Of a stretch of DNA of 64,000 nt, positions 45,272-54,884 are shown one piece after another. Position 1 is the stretch's first letter; each line of letters opens with the position of its first letter. The position numbers and the translations under genes are program-made. The stretch is from Paenibacillus sp. CC-CFT747 (GTDB taxonomy: Bacteria; Bacillota; Bacilli; Paenibacillales; NBRC-103111): NCBI GenBank assembly GCA_030323305.1, contig CP106741.1, positions 4,649,501 to 4,713,500 of the forward strand. The letters are read 5' to 3'. Below the pieces are notes generated by a model. It did not search any database and had not been told where the DNA came from. It worked only from the letters and a program-made list of their open reading frames with translations.

Positions 45272-46180
45272 ATGGCCCTGTTCATCCCCATGTCGCCGAT
45301 ACTGGTGGATCGCCTGCCTGCCGATACCGACCGGGTCTGCCAGCTGAAGTATGACGGGTTTCGTATCTTGGCCTTGGTGGACAACGGAAGGGTGGAGCTG
45401 TTCTCCAAGCGGATGCAGCCGAAGACAGCCGTCTACCCGGAGCTTGTCCGAGCGTTGTCCGCGCTCAAAGGAACCTTCCTTCTGGACGGAGAAGCGGTAC
45501 TTCCCGATGACGAGACAGGCGCCCCTAGCTTTCAGAGGATGCAGCAGCGGGATAAGCTGACGGACTCCGCTTTGATTCGGCTTGCCGCAGCGGATCATCC
45601 AGTCCGCTACATGCTATTCGATCTGCTGCAGCTCGGCCAGGAGGACTGGCGGCCTAAGCCGTTTCGCGAGCGATACGGTGCATTGCAGGAGCTGGCCGCT
45701 TCCTGGGAGGAACCGCTCGTTCTCTCTGACCTGTATCACGACGCGGACTGCTTATGGGAATGGGTATGCGCCCATGGCTGGGAAGGAATTGTCAGCAAAC
45801 GGCTGGAGGGTCCTTACCGAAGCGGTAAAGATCACGGGGAGGACTGGCTGAAGCGCAAAATCGTGCTGCAGCTGGAAACGGACATCCCGGGTGTTATCGT
45901 TAAGGAGGGGCGGGTTTCCAGCCTGGTCATGCGGCGGAATGGAATCTATGCCGGCCGGGTCTCCTCCGGATTGAGCGGCAGGGCGAAGAAACAGCTGCTG
46001 CAGCTTGAAGTAGGAAGGAAACCCGGAGATTATTTTCCCGACGAACCGGAAGGCCTCCGCGGTACGGAAGTCTTCTGGCTGCAGCGCCCGTTAACCGCTC
46101 AGGTGACAGCCAGGGAGCTTACGAATACGGGACTGCTCCGTCATCCCAAGCTGCTCTCCTTAGGAGGGATTGCCTTATGA
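45272..46180 (+). CDS. ligD: ATP-dependent DNA ligase, LigD ligase domain protein
   Basis: 302 residues. The adenylation Lys lies in QLKYDGFR (K26); LLDGEAVLPD is motif III, MLFDLLQL motif IIIa, GWEGIVSKRLEGPY motif IV and DWLKRKI motif V, followed by an OB-fold with the GRVSSGLSGRAKK segment. It starts four bases after the repaired Ku stop. Bacillus LigD is a ligase-polymerase fusion; here the ligase ends at 46178-46180 and the polymerase part starts in another frame at ATG 46177. An AGGAGGG site eight bases before that ATG supports two separate coupled genes. Confidence 0.87.
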   Translation: MALFIPMSPILVDRLPADTDRVCQLKYDGFRILALVDNGRVELFSKRMQPKTAVYPELVRALSALKGTFLLDGEAVLPDDETGAPSFQRMQQRDKLTDSALIRLAAADHPVRYMLFDLLQLGQEDWRPKPFRERYGALQELAASWEEPLVLSDLYHDADCLWEWVCAHGWEGIVSKRLEGPYRSGKDHGEDWLKRKIVLQLETDIPGVIVKEGRVSSLVMRRNGIYAGRVSSGLSGRAKKQLLQLEVGRKPGDYFPDEPEGLRGTEVFWLQRPLTAQVTARELTNTGLLRHPKLLSLGGIAL

Positions 46181-47069
46181 GAGAACGCGAGGAAGAGATT
46201 CTGGAAGTCGAAGGGGAGGAAGTCACCGTCACTCACCCGGAGAAGGTTTACTGGCCGGACCTTGGCATCAGCAAGGTGATGTACCTTCAGAAGCTGGTGG
46301 CCTTGGCCCCTATCTTCTGCCGTACTGCCGGAACCGGTACCTGACCACGATTCGCTATCCGAACGGGATCGGGGGAAAGTCCTTTTACCAGAAAAATGCT
46401 CCGCGCCCGCTTCCCGACTACGTCCGCACAGCCGAGCATGAGGAGATCACCTATATCCATCTCGATTCCCTGCCCACGCTGTTATGGCTGGGAAATCTGG
46501 CCGCCTTGGAGTTTCATCCCAGCTTCGCGTACATCGGAGGGGTGGAGCCGGCGGAGTGGGTGCTGGATATCGATCCCAGCGAGGACAAGCGTCCCCAGCT
46601 CATGGAGGCGGTCTCTCTGATAGGAGAAACCCTGGACGAGCTCGGAATCCAGTCCGTTCCCAAAACATCCGGAGCGACAGGCGTTCAGATTATTATTCCG
46701 ATCCGAGACGGCTACCGGTTCATGGATTTGAAAGGAATCGGCAAGTTCATCGGAACGTACCTGTCGCAGAAATACCCGGATTGGTTCACGGTCGAACGGC
46801 TTCTTCATGAGCGGGGAAACCGGATTTACATTGATTACGTTCAACATGCGGCAGGCAAAAGCCTGGCGGCCCCCTACACGCCAAGGGCAAGACCGGAGGC
46901 GACGGTCTCGACTCCCCTGCTGTGGGAGGAGGTCCGAAGAAATGCCGATCCTCGTGATTATACGCTTCTTACCATCGAAGAACGCCTTGACCGGGTAGGA
47001 GATCTGATCGCCCAGGTGCCTAAGCAATCCCTGGATCCCATCCTGGATTATATCCGCCGAAGGCGGTAA
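46177..47069 (+). CDS. ligD: LigD-type DNA polymerase/primase domain protein (frame interrupted)
   Basis: About 298 codons, archaeo-eukaryotic primase-like polymerase of NHEJ. THPEKVYWPDLGISK opens the fold; after the break YCRNRYLTTIRYPNGIGGKSFYQKNAP, WVLDIDPSE (metal-binding Asp pair), KTSGATGVQIIIPI and RIYIDYVQHAAGKSLAAPYTPR follow. The frame shifts at the C run 46307-46310; one more C joins VALAP to YLLPYCRN. It fills gaps with dNTPs or rNTPs at end junctions. Overlaps the ligase stop (ATGA). Confidence 0.87.
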
Positions 47070-47137
47070 GGAGCTTCCTCTGCTTCGGCAGCTGAGCCGC
47101 AGGGTATATAATTAGCAAACCAGAAGGAGGGATTATC

Positions 47138-47367
47138 ATGGCCGACACCAATCCAGCATCGGTTCACACTACCCCTAACCCCGAGGGGGCTGGGACAACC
47201 AGAAGAATGGCAGAAAGCTCAGTCACCATAACACCAAAGCCGATGCCGAGAAGCAGGGCCGGGAGGAAGCCAGACAGTCTGAGACCGAGCATAAAATCCA
47301 CAACAAGGACGGTAAAATTTCCGAATCCAACAGCTACGGGAACGACCCGTTTCCTCCAAAGGGTTAA
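47138..47367 (+). CDS. DUF2188 family protein (frame interrupted)
   Basis: About 77 codons after repair. VHTTPNPEG, then (after one added G in the run 47185-47189) GWDNQKNGRKLSHHNTKADAEKQGREEARQ, HKIHNKDGKISESNSYGNDPFPPKG. The closing DG-KI...NSYGNDPFPPKG is the DUF2188 signature. Without repair, the frame runs past into unrelated residues to 47398. ATG 47138 follows AGAAGGAGGGATTATC. Function unknown; possibly stress- or spore-related. Confidence 0.78.
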
Positions 47368-47442
47368 TACGGGGATCGCTTCCAGCCGGCAGGTATAAGG
47401 GCTCTCTTTTTCGTTTATAATGGAAAAGAGAGCGTTTACCAC

Positions 47443-47471
47443 TTGCTGAAACCGAAACGAAGTGGTATACT
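47443..47471 (+). promoter_or_regulatory. Promoter of the cold-shock gene
   Basis: TTGCTG at 47443-47448, a 17-base spacer, TATACT at 47466-47471. This leaves an untranslated leader of about 130 bases, typical for cold-shock mRNAs. Confidence 0.6.
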
Positions 47472-47507
47472 TGGAACAAGCTATAAATCTGAAACCGAAA
47501 TTCACGT

Positions 47508-47547
47508 ATTGAGAAGGGTTCATTTTTGTAAATGTCCATTTCTCAAT
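47508..47547 (+). promoter_or_regulatory. Hairpin in the cold-shock mRNA leader
   Basis: ATTGAGAA (47508-47515) and TTCTCAAT (47540-47547) form an 8-bp stem; the loop holds a further CATTT/AAATG pairing. Position in the long leader suggests a temperature-sensitive structure; that is inference. Confidence 0.4.
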
Positions 47548-47608
47548 GTGTGAATTTTCTTTTTTATGAGGATTAGGAACATATTAATACTTTTTGGAGG
47601 TAGATTCC

Positions 47609-47809
47609 ATGCAAACAGGAACAGTGAAATGGTTTAACGCAGAGAAAGGCTTTGGCTTCATCGAAGTGGAAGGCGGAAGCGACGTATTCGTTCACTTCAG
47701 CGCTATTCAAGGCGAAGGCTTCAAATCGTTGGACGAAGGACAAGCCGTTGAATTCAACGTAGTTCAAGGCAACCGCGGACCGCAAGCCGAGAATGTTGTA
47801 AAGCTGTAA
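47609..47809 (+). CDS. Cold-shock protein (CspA family)
   Basis: 66-residue OB-fold RNA chaperone. TGTVKWFNAEKGFGFIEVEGGSDVFVHFSAIQGEGF contains RNP1 (KGFGFI) and RNP2 (VFVHF). Start ATG 47609 follows TTTGGAGGTAGATTCC. Typical length, intact. Confidence 0.95.
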   Translation: MQTGTVKWFNAEKGFGFIEVEGGSDVFVHFSAIQGEGFKSLDEGQAVEFNVVQGNRGPQAENVVKL

Positions 47810-47826
47810 GAAAGCAGAACCGAAAG

Positions 47827-47868
47827 CAGTCCCGGCGGTAGATTATTCTACCGAGGGACTGTTTTTTT
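47827..47868 (+). terminator. Terminator of the cold-shock gene
   Basis: CAGTCCC with GGGACTG and inner CGGTAG with CTACCG, loop ATTATT, followed by seven T's. Confidence 0.9.
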
Positions 47869-47880
47869 GCGTTCATGCTT

Positions 47881-47919
47881 CTTTAAAGCAAAGGCAGCCG
47901 GGAATCTCCCGGCTGCCTT
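47881..47919 (-). terminator. Terminator of the LTA-synthase-like gene
   Basis: A perfect 11-bp stem (GGCAGCCGGGA with TCCCGGCTGCC), three-base loop, followed on the minus strand by TTTGCTTT. Confidence 0.82.
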
Positions 47920-47932
47920 ACTACCTGTTCGA

Positions 47933-50044
47933 TTAAGGACCGGAGGGTTGAACCGGCAGGGTAACACCGGCGGTTTCGGCGATGACCGTCTCCTTGCTGT
48001 CGATGACCTTCACCTTAAGCTCGACCGAGCCGGCTTTCAGCAGGTCCTTCGGCAGGGAAGCCGACAGGGTGCCGGGCTGACTGGCTTTGGTAACCAGGGC
48101 TTTGCCGTTAGCATAAAGGACCCCCAAGGCGGGAAGGTTGGCCCCCGTTACCGTAACCTTCAGATCTGCCTGGCCTCCAGGAGCCAAAGCTTCCGGACTT
48201 ACTTTCTCGATCTCGAGAGGACCGTACCCCAACCGGTAACCGGGCTGGAGGATCCGGTCCTTTTCTTTCTTGAATAGATGCTGCTCCCCAAACAAGACGT
48301 CATATTGGAGGGTTTCGTATTCCTTTAAGTCATCCTCGTTAATCCGGTATTGTTCATATTTATCCTTCGGGGGAATAAGGGGAATCCGCTCATACAACCG
48401 GGATAGAAAGTCGGTGTAAGCGTTCCCTTGCAGCTTGGCTTGTTTAAGCACATATGGCCCGAGGAAGGAGGGGCTCATGTCCACCCGAGCGGGGTTCTCC
48501 GGAAGATAGTTATTCCACACCACATACGGGGTCCGGTACATTTTGTTGAGCAGATCGGGATCGCCGTCCGTCAAATACTTGGCATCCTTGTAAACCTTAT
48601 AATCGTCTCCGAGGAAGGGCAGATGATCGCCGAAAAACACAACAATCGTAGGTTCGTCTACGGTTTTGTAATGCTCCACCAGCTGCTGAAGCATCGCGTC
48701 GGCGGACGAGGTTCCTTGGGCATAGGTTTCCAGCTGACCCCGCGAGTCGGCATTGACCGGACCGTTTACTTTGATGGTGTTGTCATTGAATTTACCCGGG
48801 TAGTAATGGAAGTGATTCTCCATCGTATTGGCAAAAATAAAGTCGCGCCCGGGCGTTTTACGGCTTTCGGAGATGATGACATTCGCCACCTCGCGGTCTG
48901 CTATATAAGGGCCCTCGTACACAGGGTTAAAGAATTCTATAGGAATGAATTGGCCGAATCCGAAATTCTCGTACACCTTGCGGGAATTGAAGTACCAGTT
49001 GTGGAAGGGACTGACGGCCAACGCCGTGTAGCCCTGACGGGTCAGGATGGAAGCGAGGGTGTCGATCGGTTTATCAATATATTGGTTGTAGGCGATTGAT
49101 CCCTGCGGCAGGAAACGCATGGAATTGCCGGTGAGCACCTCGAATTCGACATTGGCCGTTCCTCCTCCGAACTGCGGCGAAAGCAGCCATCCGCTTGTGG
49201 ATGTCTTCTGAAGGGAGTGGAAGAAGGGCAGCGGATCACGGCTGAACGACACGTTGGTCATGACGGTCGGATCCCAGAACGATTCGCTCAGAACGACAAT
49301 CACGTTAGGCTGGACGCTGGAAGGCTCGCCCGCGACCGGAACGGACTGGTCCACGATCGCATCCACGGCTTCGTCGGTGTAGCCGTTAATCTCTCCGCCC
49401 GGACTCAGCTTCGTATTGAGCAGAGTAGATAGGGCAAAGCCGTTCGCACGGACGTTCTCCGCCTGGTTCCAGGCCAGCGGCTTGATGTTAACCGCAAGCA
49501 GGGGATTGACCGGTTTGTCCATGTAGAGAATCACGAGAATGGCTGCGGCTCCCGCCCCGCACCACAACCTGGTGGACCACCCAATCCTGACGGGAAGGGA
49601 AGAGAGCCTGTACAGCACCAGGTAACTCAGGACAGCAAAGGTCACCAGCGCCAGAACGCTGCCCGGCGTAACGATTCCCTTGATGTATCCCGCCATGTCT
49701 TTGGTTTCCCCAGCCAGAACGAAATCCCAAGGAAGAAGAGGGACGCCAAGCATCTTCAGCTTGATTCCGCTCACCAGGGATAGGGTAAGCAGGATGGTGG
49801 AAACGAACCAATATGACCACCGGAGCCTTCCTAACACGGAGGTCAGCAGGAGCAGAAGACCGAGCATCAGCAGCGTATTCACCCAGAAAGCCGGTCCGCC
49901 GCGCAGGACCCAGGCCGCCTCCTCCCTTAGCTCCCCCGGCTCATGAATTCCGTTAGTAAAAGCGGAAGGAAGCAAAGAAGCAGCAAAGTAAACGCTTGCA
50001 TAAACAGAGGGAAGAAGCGGCGGAACCCGTTTGGCATTAGTCAA
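47933..50044 (-). CDS. LTA synthase family membrane sulfatase
   Basis: 703 residues, intact. Five hydrophobic segments fill the first ~200 residues; the extracellular sulfatase-like domain follows, with NVIVVLSESFWDP (metal-binding Glu), the catalytic Thr in FGGGTANVEFEVLTG, NTMENHFHYY and VFFGDHLPFLG (metal ligands). A C-terminal beta-sandwich of about 90 residues (from PLEIEKVSPEALAPGGQ) is an unusual addition. LtaS enzymes polymerise glycerol phosphate from phosphatidylglycerol on the cell surface; related proteins act as primases or modify glycans, so the exact role is open. Confidence 0.87.
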   Translation of the reverse strand: MTNAKRVPPLLPSVYASVYFAASLLPSAFTNGIHEPGELREEAAWVLRGGPAFWVNTLLMLGLLLLLTSVLGRLRWSYWFVSTILLTLSLVSGIKLKMLGVPLLPWDFVLAGETKDMAGYIKGIVTPGSVLALVTFAVLSYLVLYRLSSLPVRIGWSTRLWCGAGAAAILVILYMDKPVNPLLAVNIKPLAWNQAENVRANGFALSTLLNTKLSPGGEINGYTDEAVDAIVDQSVPVAGEPSSVQPNVIVVLSESFWDPTVMTNVSFSRDPLPFFHSLQKTSTSGWLLSPQFGGGTANVEFEVLTGNSMRFLPQGSIAYNQYIDKPIDTLASILTRQGYTALAVSPFHNWYFNSRKVYENFGFGQFIPIEFFNPVYEGPYIADREVANVIISESRKTPGRDFIFANTMENHFHYYPGKFNDNTIKVNGPVNADSRGQLETYAQGTSSADAMLQQLVEHYKTVDEPTIVVFFGDHLPFLGDDYKVYKDAKYLTDGDPDLLNKMYRTPYVVWNNYLPENPARVDMSPSFLGPYVLKQAKLQGNAYTDFLSRLYERIPLIPPKDKYEQYRINEDDLKEYETLQYDVLFGEQHLFKKEKDRILQPGYRLGYGPLEIEKVSPEALAPGGQADLKVTVTGANLPALGVLYANGKALVTKASQPGTLSASLPKDLLKAGSVELKVKVIDSKETVIAETAGVTLPVQPSGP

Positions 50045-50185
50045 TCACCTAAACCTTTAAGATTTGATAAACCCATGTTTGCCCCATTATAGCATGGGGT
50101 AATGGGGATAAGAAGAAATTTTTGGAATAGAAGGCTGGATTTTGGTTAAATTAACCCAAATACGCCCAGTAAAGGAGCTGGATTC

Positions 50186-51722
50186 ATGTCGTCCCAACCT
50201 TCTTCATCCCGATTTCCGCAGTTTCCCGAATCGTATTGGATCGCGTCCGAGGAAATACCTGCCCAGCCCCAGCTGACAGAAGACATTCAGGCGGATGTTA
50301 CGGTTGTGGGAGCGGGTATAACCGGACTGACAACCGCTTATCTTCTGGCCGAGCGCGGGTTAAATGTGGTCGTCCTCGAAGCGGGCCGGATGGTTCACGG
50401 AACGACGGGCCATACAACAGCCAAGGTCACGGCTCAGCACAACCTGTTTTACGACGAGCTCCTCTCCCATTTTGGGGAGGACAAGGCCAGGCTTTACTAC
50501 CAGGCCAATCAGGAAGCCGTCGATTTTGTCAAAAAGCTGGTTAACGATCACAGTATCAGCTGTCAGCTAAGCGAAGAAGACGCCTATGTTTACACCCAGT
50601 CCGATTCCTATGTCGAGAAACTTCAAAAAGAAGCCGAAGCCTATCGTAAGCTCGGGATTCCCGGGGATATGTGGAGCGGGTCTCCCTTCCGTATGAGACC
50701 AAAGGCGCGGTGAGGATGAAGAACCAGGCGCAGTTCAATCCGTTGCCTTTCCTGAAGCATCTCGCCGGCCACATCATCCGCATGGGCGGCCGAATCTATG
50801 AGAATACGACAGTCAACGGAGTGTCCAAGGAAGAGATGCCCAAGGTCAAGACGAGCGACGGTCATCAGGTGACCTGCCGCCACGTGGTGGTGGCCTCTCA
50901 CTTTCCTTTCAATGACCGGAACGGTTTCTATTTCTCCCGGCTTCATGCGGAACGCTCCTATGTCATTGCCGGCAAAACGAAGGTTCCGTTCCCCGGGGGA
51001 TGTACATCAGTGCCGAAACCCCCACGAGGTCCCTGCGTTCGGTCCGGATAGACGGCGAACCGATGGTCATTTTCGGCGGCGAAGGCCATAAGACGGGGCA
51101 GGGCATCTGCACCTTCCAGTATTACGAAGCCCTGGAACAGTTCGCTCGGGAGGAATTCGGACTTGAGGAGATAGCTTACCGGTGGTCCGCCCAGGATCTC
51201 TATACGCTGGATAAAGTACCGTACATTGGACAAATGCTGAAGGACCAGCCCAACATCTATATGGCGACGGGGTATAAAAAATGGGGGATGAGCACCAGCG
51301 TGGCGGCGGCCATTCTTAACACGCGGCTGATTACCGGCGAGGGCAGCCCCTATGCGGAGCTGTTCTCCCCTCAGCGCTTCCATGCCGACCCCGACGTGAA
51401 AACATTCGTTGCCCAGAACGCCAACGTAGCCGCCAACCTGGTGGCCGGCAAGCTCGACCTCACTTACCGCAAGCCCGAGGAACTGGGCAGCGATGAAGGA
51501 GGCGTCGTCAAGATCAAGGGCAAGCGGACGGGGGCTTACCGGGACAAGCAGGGCCAGCTTCATCTGGTCGACACCACCTGCAAGCATATGGGGTGCGAAG
51601 TGAATTGGAACGCGGCCGAGCGCACTTGGGATTGTCCCTGCCATGGCTCCCGTTACGACCACACGGGCCAGGTTATCGAAGGTCCGGCCAAGCAGGCCCT
51701 TGATCCTGTCAAGGGAGAGTAA
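50186..51722 (+). CDS. FAD-dependent oxidoreductase with C-terminal Rieske domain (frame interrupted twice)
   Basis: About 513 codons. DVTVVGAGITGLTTAYLLAERGLNVVVLEAG is the FAD Rossmann motif of the DadA-like family; TTGHTTAKVTAQH follows as usual. The C-terminal ~70 residues hold a Rieske [2Fe-2S] site: CKHMGCEVNWN and CPCHGSRYDHTG. Breaks: about 50667-50671 (joins IPGD to YVERVSLPYE) and the G run 50995-50999 (joins FPGG to MYISAETPTR), one base each. Electrons may pass between FAD and the Rieske centre. Start ATG follows AAAGGAGCTGGATTC. Substrate unknown. Confidence 0.87.
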
Positions 51723-51769
51723 GATCCTATAAGATTCGAACCCGAACCAATCTTCATTCTGGAAGGGAA

Positions 51770-51798
51770 GACAGCCTGCCAACGGGCTGTCTTTTTTG
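51770..51798 (+). terminator. Terminator of the FAD-Rieske gene
   Basis: GACAGCC pairs with GGCTGTC, followed by six T's. Confidence 0.87.
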
Positions 51799-51900
51799 TT
51801 GGAGATGACTGTCCGGAAGCTTCCGGCGCGGCTTATGTTCATAAAGAAGAATAAGCCGGAATAATATGGATAGGAAGGCAGCGGACAGGAGGAGATCTTT

Positions 51901-53010
51901 ATGGATTATAAACGTAGACAAGCCCCCGCCATTCTGGGAATCGGGACGGCGGTTCCGGACGGCCTTATCATCCAATCCGAGGTGGCGGGCAGGCTGGCGG
52001 AAGGGCTTAAGGAATACCCCGATTCGATGCGCTGGGCCAAACGAATCTTTCGCGGATGCGGGGTGGAGACCCGATATACCTGTGAACCGGAGCTCCTCCT
52101 TGAAGCTTCGGAATGCTCTTATCTTCCTTATGCCTCCGGACAAGCCGCCCCCACCACGAGAGAACGGATGGAGAAATACAAGCGGGAGGCGGTTCCTTTG
52201 GCGGTGCAGGCCGCCAGGCGGGCGCTGACCGACAGCGGGATCGGGCCCGATGCCCTTACCCATCTGATGACCGTGAGCTGTACGGGTCAATTTCTTCCCG
52301 GTCTTGATGCTTCCCTCGTCCAAGAGCTGGGTCTGTCCGGCCGGGTTAACCGGATCCCTCTCCAATTCCTCGGATGTGCCGCCGGCCTGAAAGCGATCGG
52401 GCTGGCCCGGCAAACGGTGGCGGGAGAGCAGGAGGCCAAGATACTCGTGGTCTGCGTAGAGCTGTGCACCCTGCACATACAGCCTTCTACCCGAAGGGAA
52501 GCTTTGTTCGGAGCTTCGTTTTTCGGGGACGGAGCGTCCGCCTGCGTAATCGGAGCGGAGGAGGAGAGCCGGCAGGGTTATTACCGGCTTCTGGACAGCC
52601 GGTCGGTGCTCTTTCCGGATTCGGCGGGCGATATGGTGTGGGAGGTCGGCAACCACGGCTTCGAGCTGTATCTCTCTCCCGACATTCCCAAGCTTCTCGG
52701 GCGGCATCTTCCGGACGAGCTGGGCCGGTTCCTGGTAGGACGGGGTAAGCCCGAGCTGTGGGCCATCCACCCGGGCGGCCGGGGGATCGTGGATACGCTG
52801 GAGGATATTTTCGCGTTGACGGAGGAACAGACCTTCCCGAGCCGCCATATCCTTAGCCGCTACGGGAACATGTCTTCCGCCACGATTCTATTCGTTCTTC
52901 AGGAAATGAGAAGGCAGCAGATCGAGCTGGGAAAAAGAGAAGCGGAGGGAACGGCGCTTGCCTTCGGACCGGGCTTGACGGCCGAGCTTCTCCGGTTTCA
53001 ATATGTTTAG
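51901..53010 (+). CDS. bpsA: Type III polyketide synthase (chalcone synthase-like, BpsA)
   Basis: 369 residues, intact. The catalytic triad is complete: Cys159 (LQFLGCAAG), His290 (AIHPGGRGI) and Asn323 (YGNMSSATI). The GDGASACVIG segment is also typical. It condenses acyl-CoA starters with malonyl-CoA to triketide/tetraketide pyrones or resorcinols. ATG 51901 follows CAGGAGGAGATCTTT. It is the first of four tightly packed genes: stop and the methyltransferase start overlap by 8 bases. In Bacillus, bpsA is paired with bpsB (an O-methyltransferase of another fold); here a soluble class I methyltransferase takes that place. Confidence 0.9.
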   Translation: MDYKRRQAPAILGIGTAVPDGLIIQSEVAGRLAEGLKEYPDSMRWAKRIFRGCGVETRYTCEPELLLEASECSYLPYASGQAAPTTRERMEKYKREAVPLAVQAARRALTDSGIGPDALTHLMTVSCTGQFLPGLDASLVQELGLSGRVNRIPLQFLGCAAGLKAIGLARQTVAGEQEAKILVVCVELCTLHIQPSTRREALFGASFFGDGASACVIGAEEESRQGYYRLLDSRSVLFPDSAGDMVWEVGNHGFELYLSPDIPKLLGRHLPDELGRFLVGRGKPELWAIHPGGRGIVDTLEDIFALTEEQTFPSRHILSRYGNMSSATILFVLQEMRRQQIELGKREAEGTALAFGPGLTAELLRFQYV

Positions 53011-53721
53011 CTTCCTAGACCGGCGGGCGGAGCAGCCCGAGCTGATGGATGACCTCCGCGCCGGAGGACCGGAACTGGAGGAGGCGCTTGTCCATCTGCG
53101 TCGGCTTAACCGGATCTTCCACGCAGCCGGTCCTCTGCTCTATGGAGTGGATCGGCTGTGGCGGGAGGCGGGCAAGCCGGCCCGGCTGACGGTGCTTGAT
53201 GCCGGCTGCGGATCGGGCGAAGGGAACCGGCGGGTCCTCCAATGGGCGGATGCCCGGGGGTGGACGTTCGGGTCACCTTGGTCGACCGGTCGGAGGAAGC
53301 GTGTACCGAGGCAGCCCGGCTGTTCCGCAACGAACCACGGGTCCAAGTCAGGCAGGGGGACCTGTTCGGGCTGTCACTACGTGAGGCGGATATCGTGACC
53401 GCCGGTCAAGTATTTCATCACTTCGGCCAGGAGGAGCTTCCGGCTGCGGCCCGAGCGCTGGCGGAAGCTTCCACGATTGGCGCCGTCATTAATGATATTC
53501 ACCGGCATTGGATTGCCTGGTGCGCGGTCTGGCTGACGGCCCGCCTGGTTTCTCGCAACCGCTATATCCGCCACGACGGACCGTTGTCCGTTCACAAAGG
53601 CTTTCGCGAGGGGGACTGGAAGAAGCTGGGGGACGAGCTGGCGGGATACCGCCTGACCTGCTCGTGGAGGCCCTTATTCCGGTACGCGGTGCTGGTGACC
53701 AGGGATCCGCGAAGTCTTTGA
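53003..53721 (+). CDS. Class I SAM-dependent methyltransferase of the polyketide cluster (frame interrupted)
   Basis: About 240 codons. VLDAGCGSGEGNRRVLQWADARG is motif I, VDVRVTLVDRSEEA the acidic SAM-ribose strand after repair, and DIVTAGQVFHHF motif post-II/III. The break is at the G run 53256-53260; one more G joins DARG to VDVRVTLVD. The start overlaps the end of bpsA. By context it methylates the polyketide product (O- or C-). The C-terminal VLVTRD strand is typical for the family. Confidence 0.83.
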
Positions 53722-53744
53722 TCCCGGCTGGGGAGGAGGATAAG

Positions 53745-54867
53745 ATGGAAGCCTGTTATGATGTGGCGGTTATTGGAGCAGGAATCGCAGGCAGCGCGGT
53801 AAGCAAGCTTCTGGCCGATAAGGGATGGAAAACGCTTCTTCTGGACCGGCGAACGTTTCCACGTCACAAAGTGTGCGGCGAATTCCTCTCGCCCGAAGCC
53901 TTAAGCATGCTGGAGGGGCTCGGGGTCAAGCCGGAAATCGAAGCACGGAACCCGGCGATTCTGACGAAAGCCCGGCTGGTTCCCGCCCAGGGGAGGCGGT
54001 GGAGATCCCGCTCCCCGGCCCGGCTTGGGGCCTCAGCCGGTACGCCCTCGACCCCATCCTCCAGCGTGCCGCGGTTCAGGCGGGAACGGAGCTGCTGACA
54101 GGGATGACCGTGGCGGACGTTCAGGCGGGGGATGGAATCTGTTCGATAGCGGCCCGAAGCCGGAACGGCAGCGTTTCGTTACAGGCGCGGACCGTCATCT
54201 ATGCCTGTGGAAGCCGGGAAGGAAAGCAGCCGGCAGGCGAAGCCCCCACCTATATGGGGGTGAAAGCCCACGTGGCGGGGCTGGCGCCATCCGGAGCGGT
54301 CGAGCTCTATTTCTTCCCGGGAGGCTATCTGGGCCTGAACGAGGTGGAGGGGGTGTATTCAACGCGGCCGCGCTGATTCATCCCCATGCCTTCCAAGGGA
54401 CGGAGGTATTTAGCCTCCTCCGGGAGGCGGCGCGGCGGAATCCGCAGCTCGAAGAGAGACTGGCCCGGGCGGAGTGGCTGCCGGGAACGGCCTCCGCTTG
54501 CTTCCCCGTCCGGCTAAGCCGCAGACCGGTGTTCTGGAACAAATTCGCCCAAGTGGGCGACGCCGCTCTCCTGCTTCCCCCGCTATGCGGGGACGGCATG
54601 TCCGTCGCCCTGCGCTCAGCGCTTCTATGCGCGGGGCTTGCCGACCGGTTCCTGGCGGGGGAGAGCACGGTCGAGGACTGGCAAACCCGATATACCGATG
54701 CGATGAGCTCTCAGATTCGCCGGCCGCTCCGCTGGGGAAACCGGCTGCATGCGGCAAGCGAGCGGCCGCTTCTTACCGCTGTGCTTTTTCGGCTGGCCGG
54801 GGTGAGCCCTTGGCTGGCCTCCTCGCTTCTTAAAGCTACCCGCCTGAAAGATTTTGCTGACGGATGA
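53745..54867 (+). CDS. NAD(P)/FAD-dependent oxidoreductase, geranylgeranyl-reductase-like (frame interrupted twice)
   Basis: About 375 codons. YDVAVIGAGIAGSAVSKLLADKGWKTLLLDR is the FAD-binding motif; HKVCGEFLSPEAL is the family's second landmark; FAQVGDAALLLPPLCGDGMSVALRSA is the GD motif with the FAD ribityl contact. Breaks: G run 53990-53993 (joins VPAQG to EAVEIPL) and G run 54349-54353 (joins EVEG to GVFNAAALIH), one base each. Start ATG 53745 follows GGGGAGGAGG. Relatives reduce isoprenoid double bonds or hydroxylate aromatics; in this cluster it likely tailors the type III polyketide. Confidence 0.84.
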
Positions 54868-54884
54868 GACAGGGAGGAGAGCCT

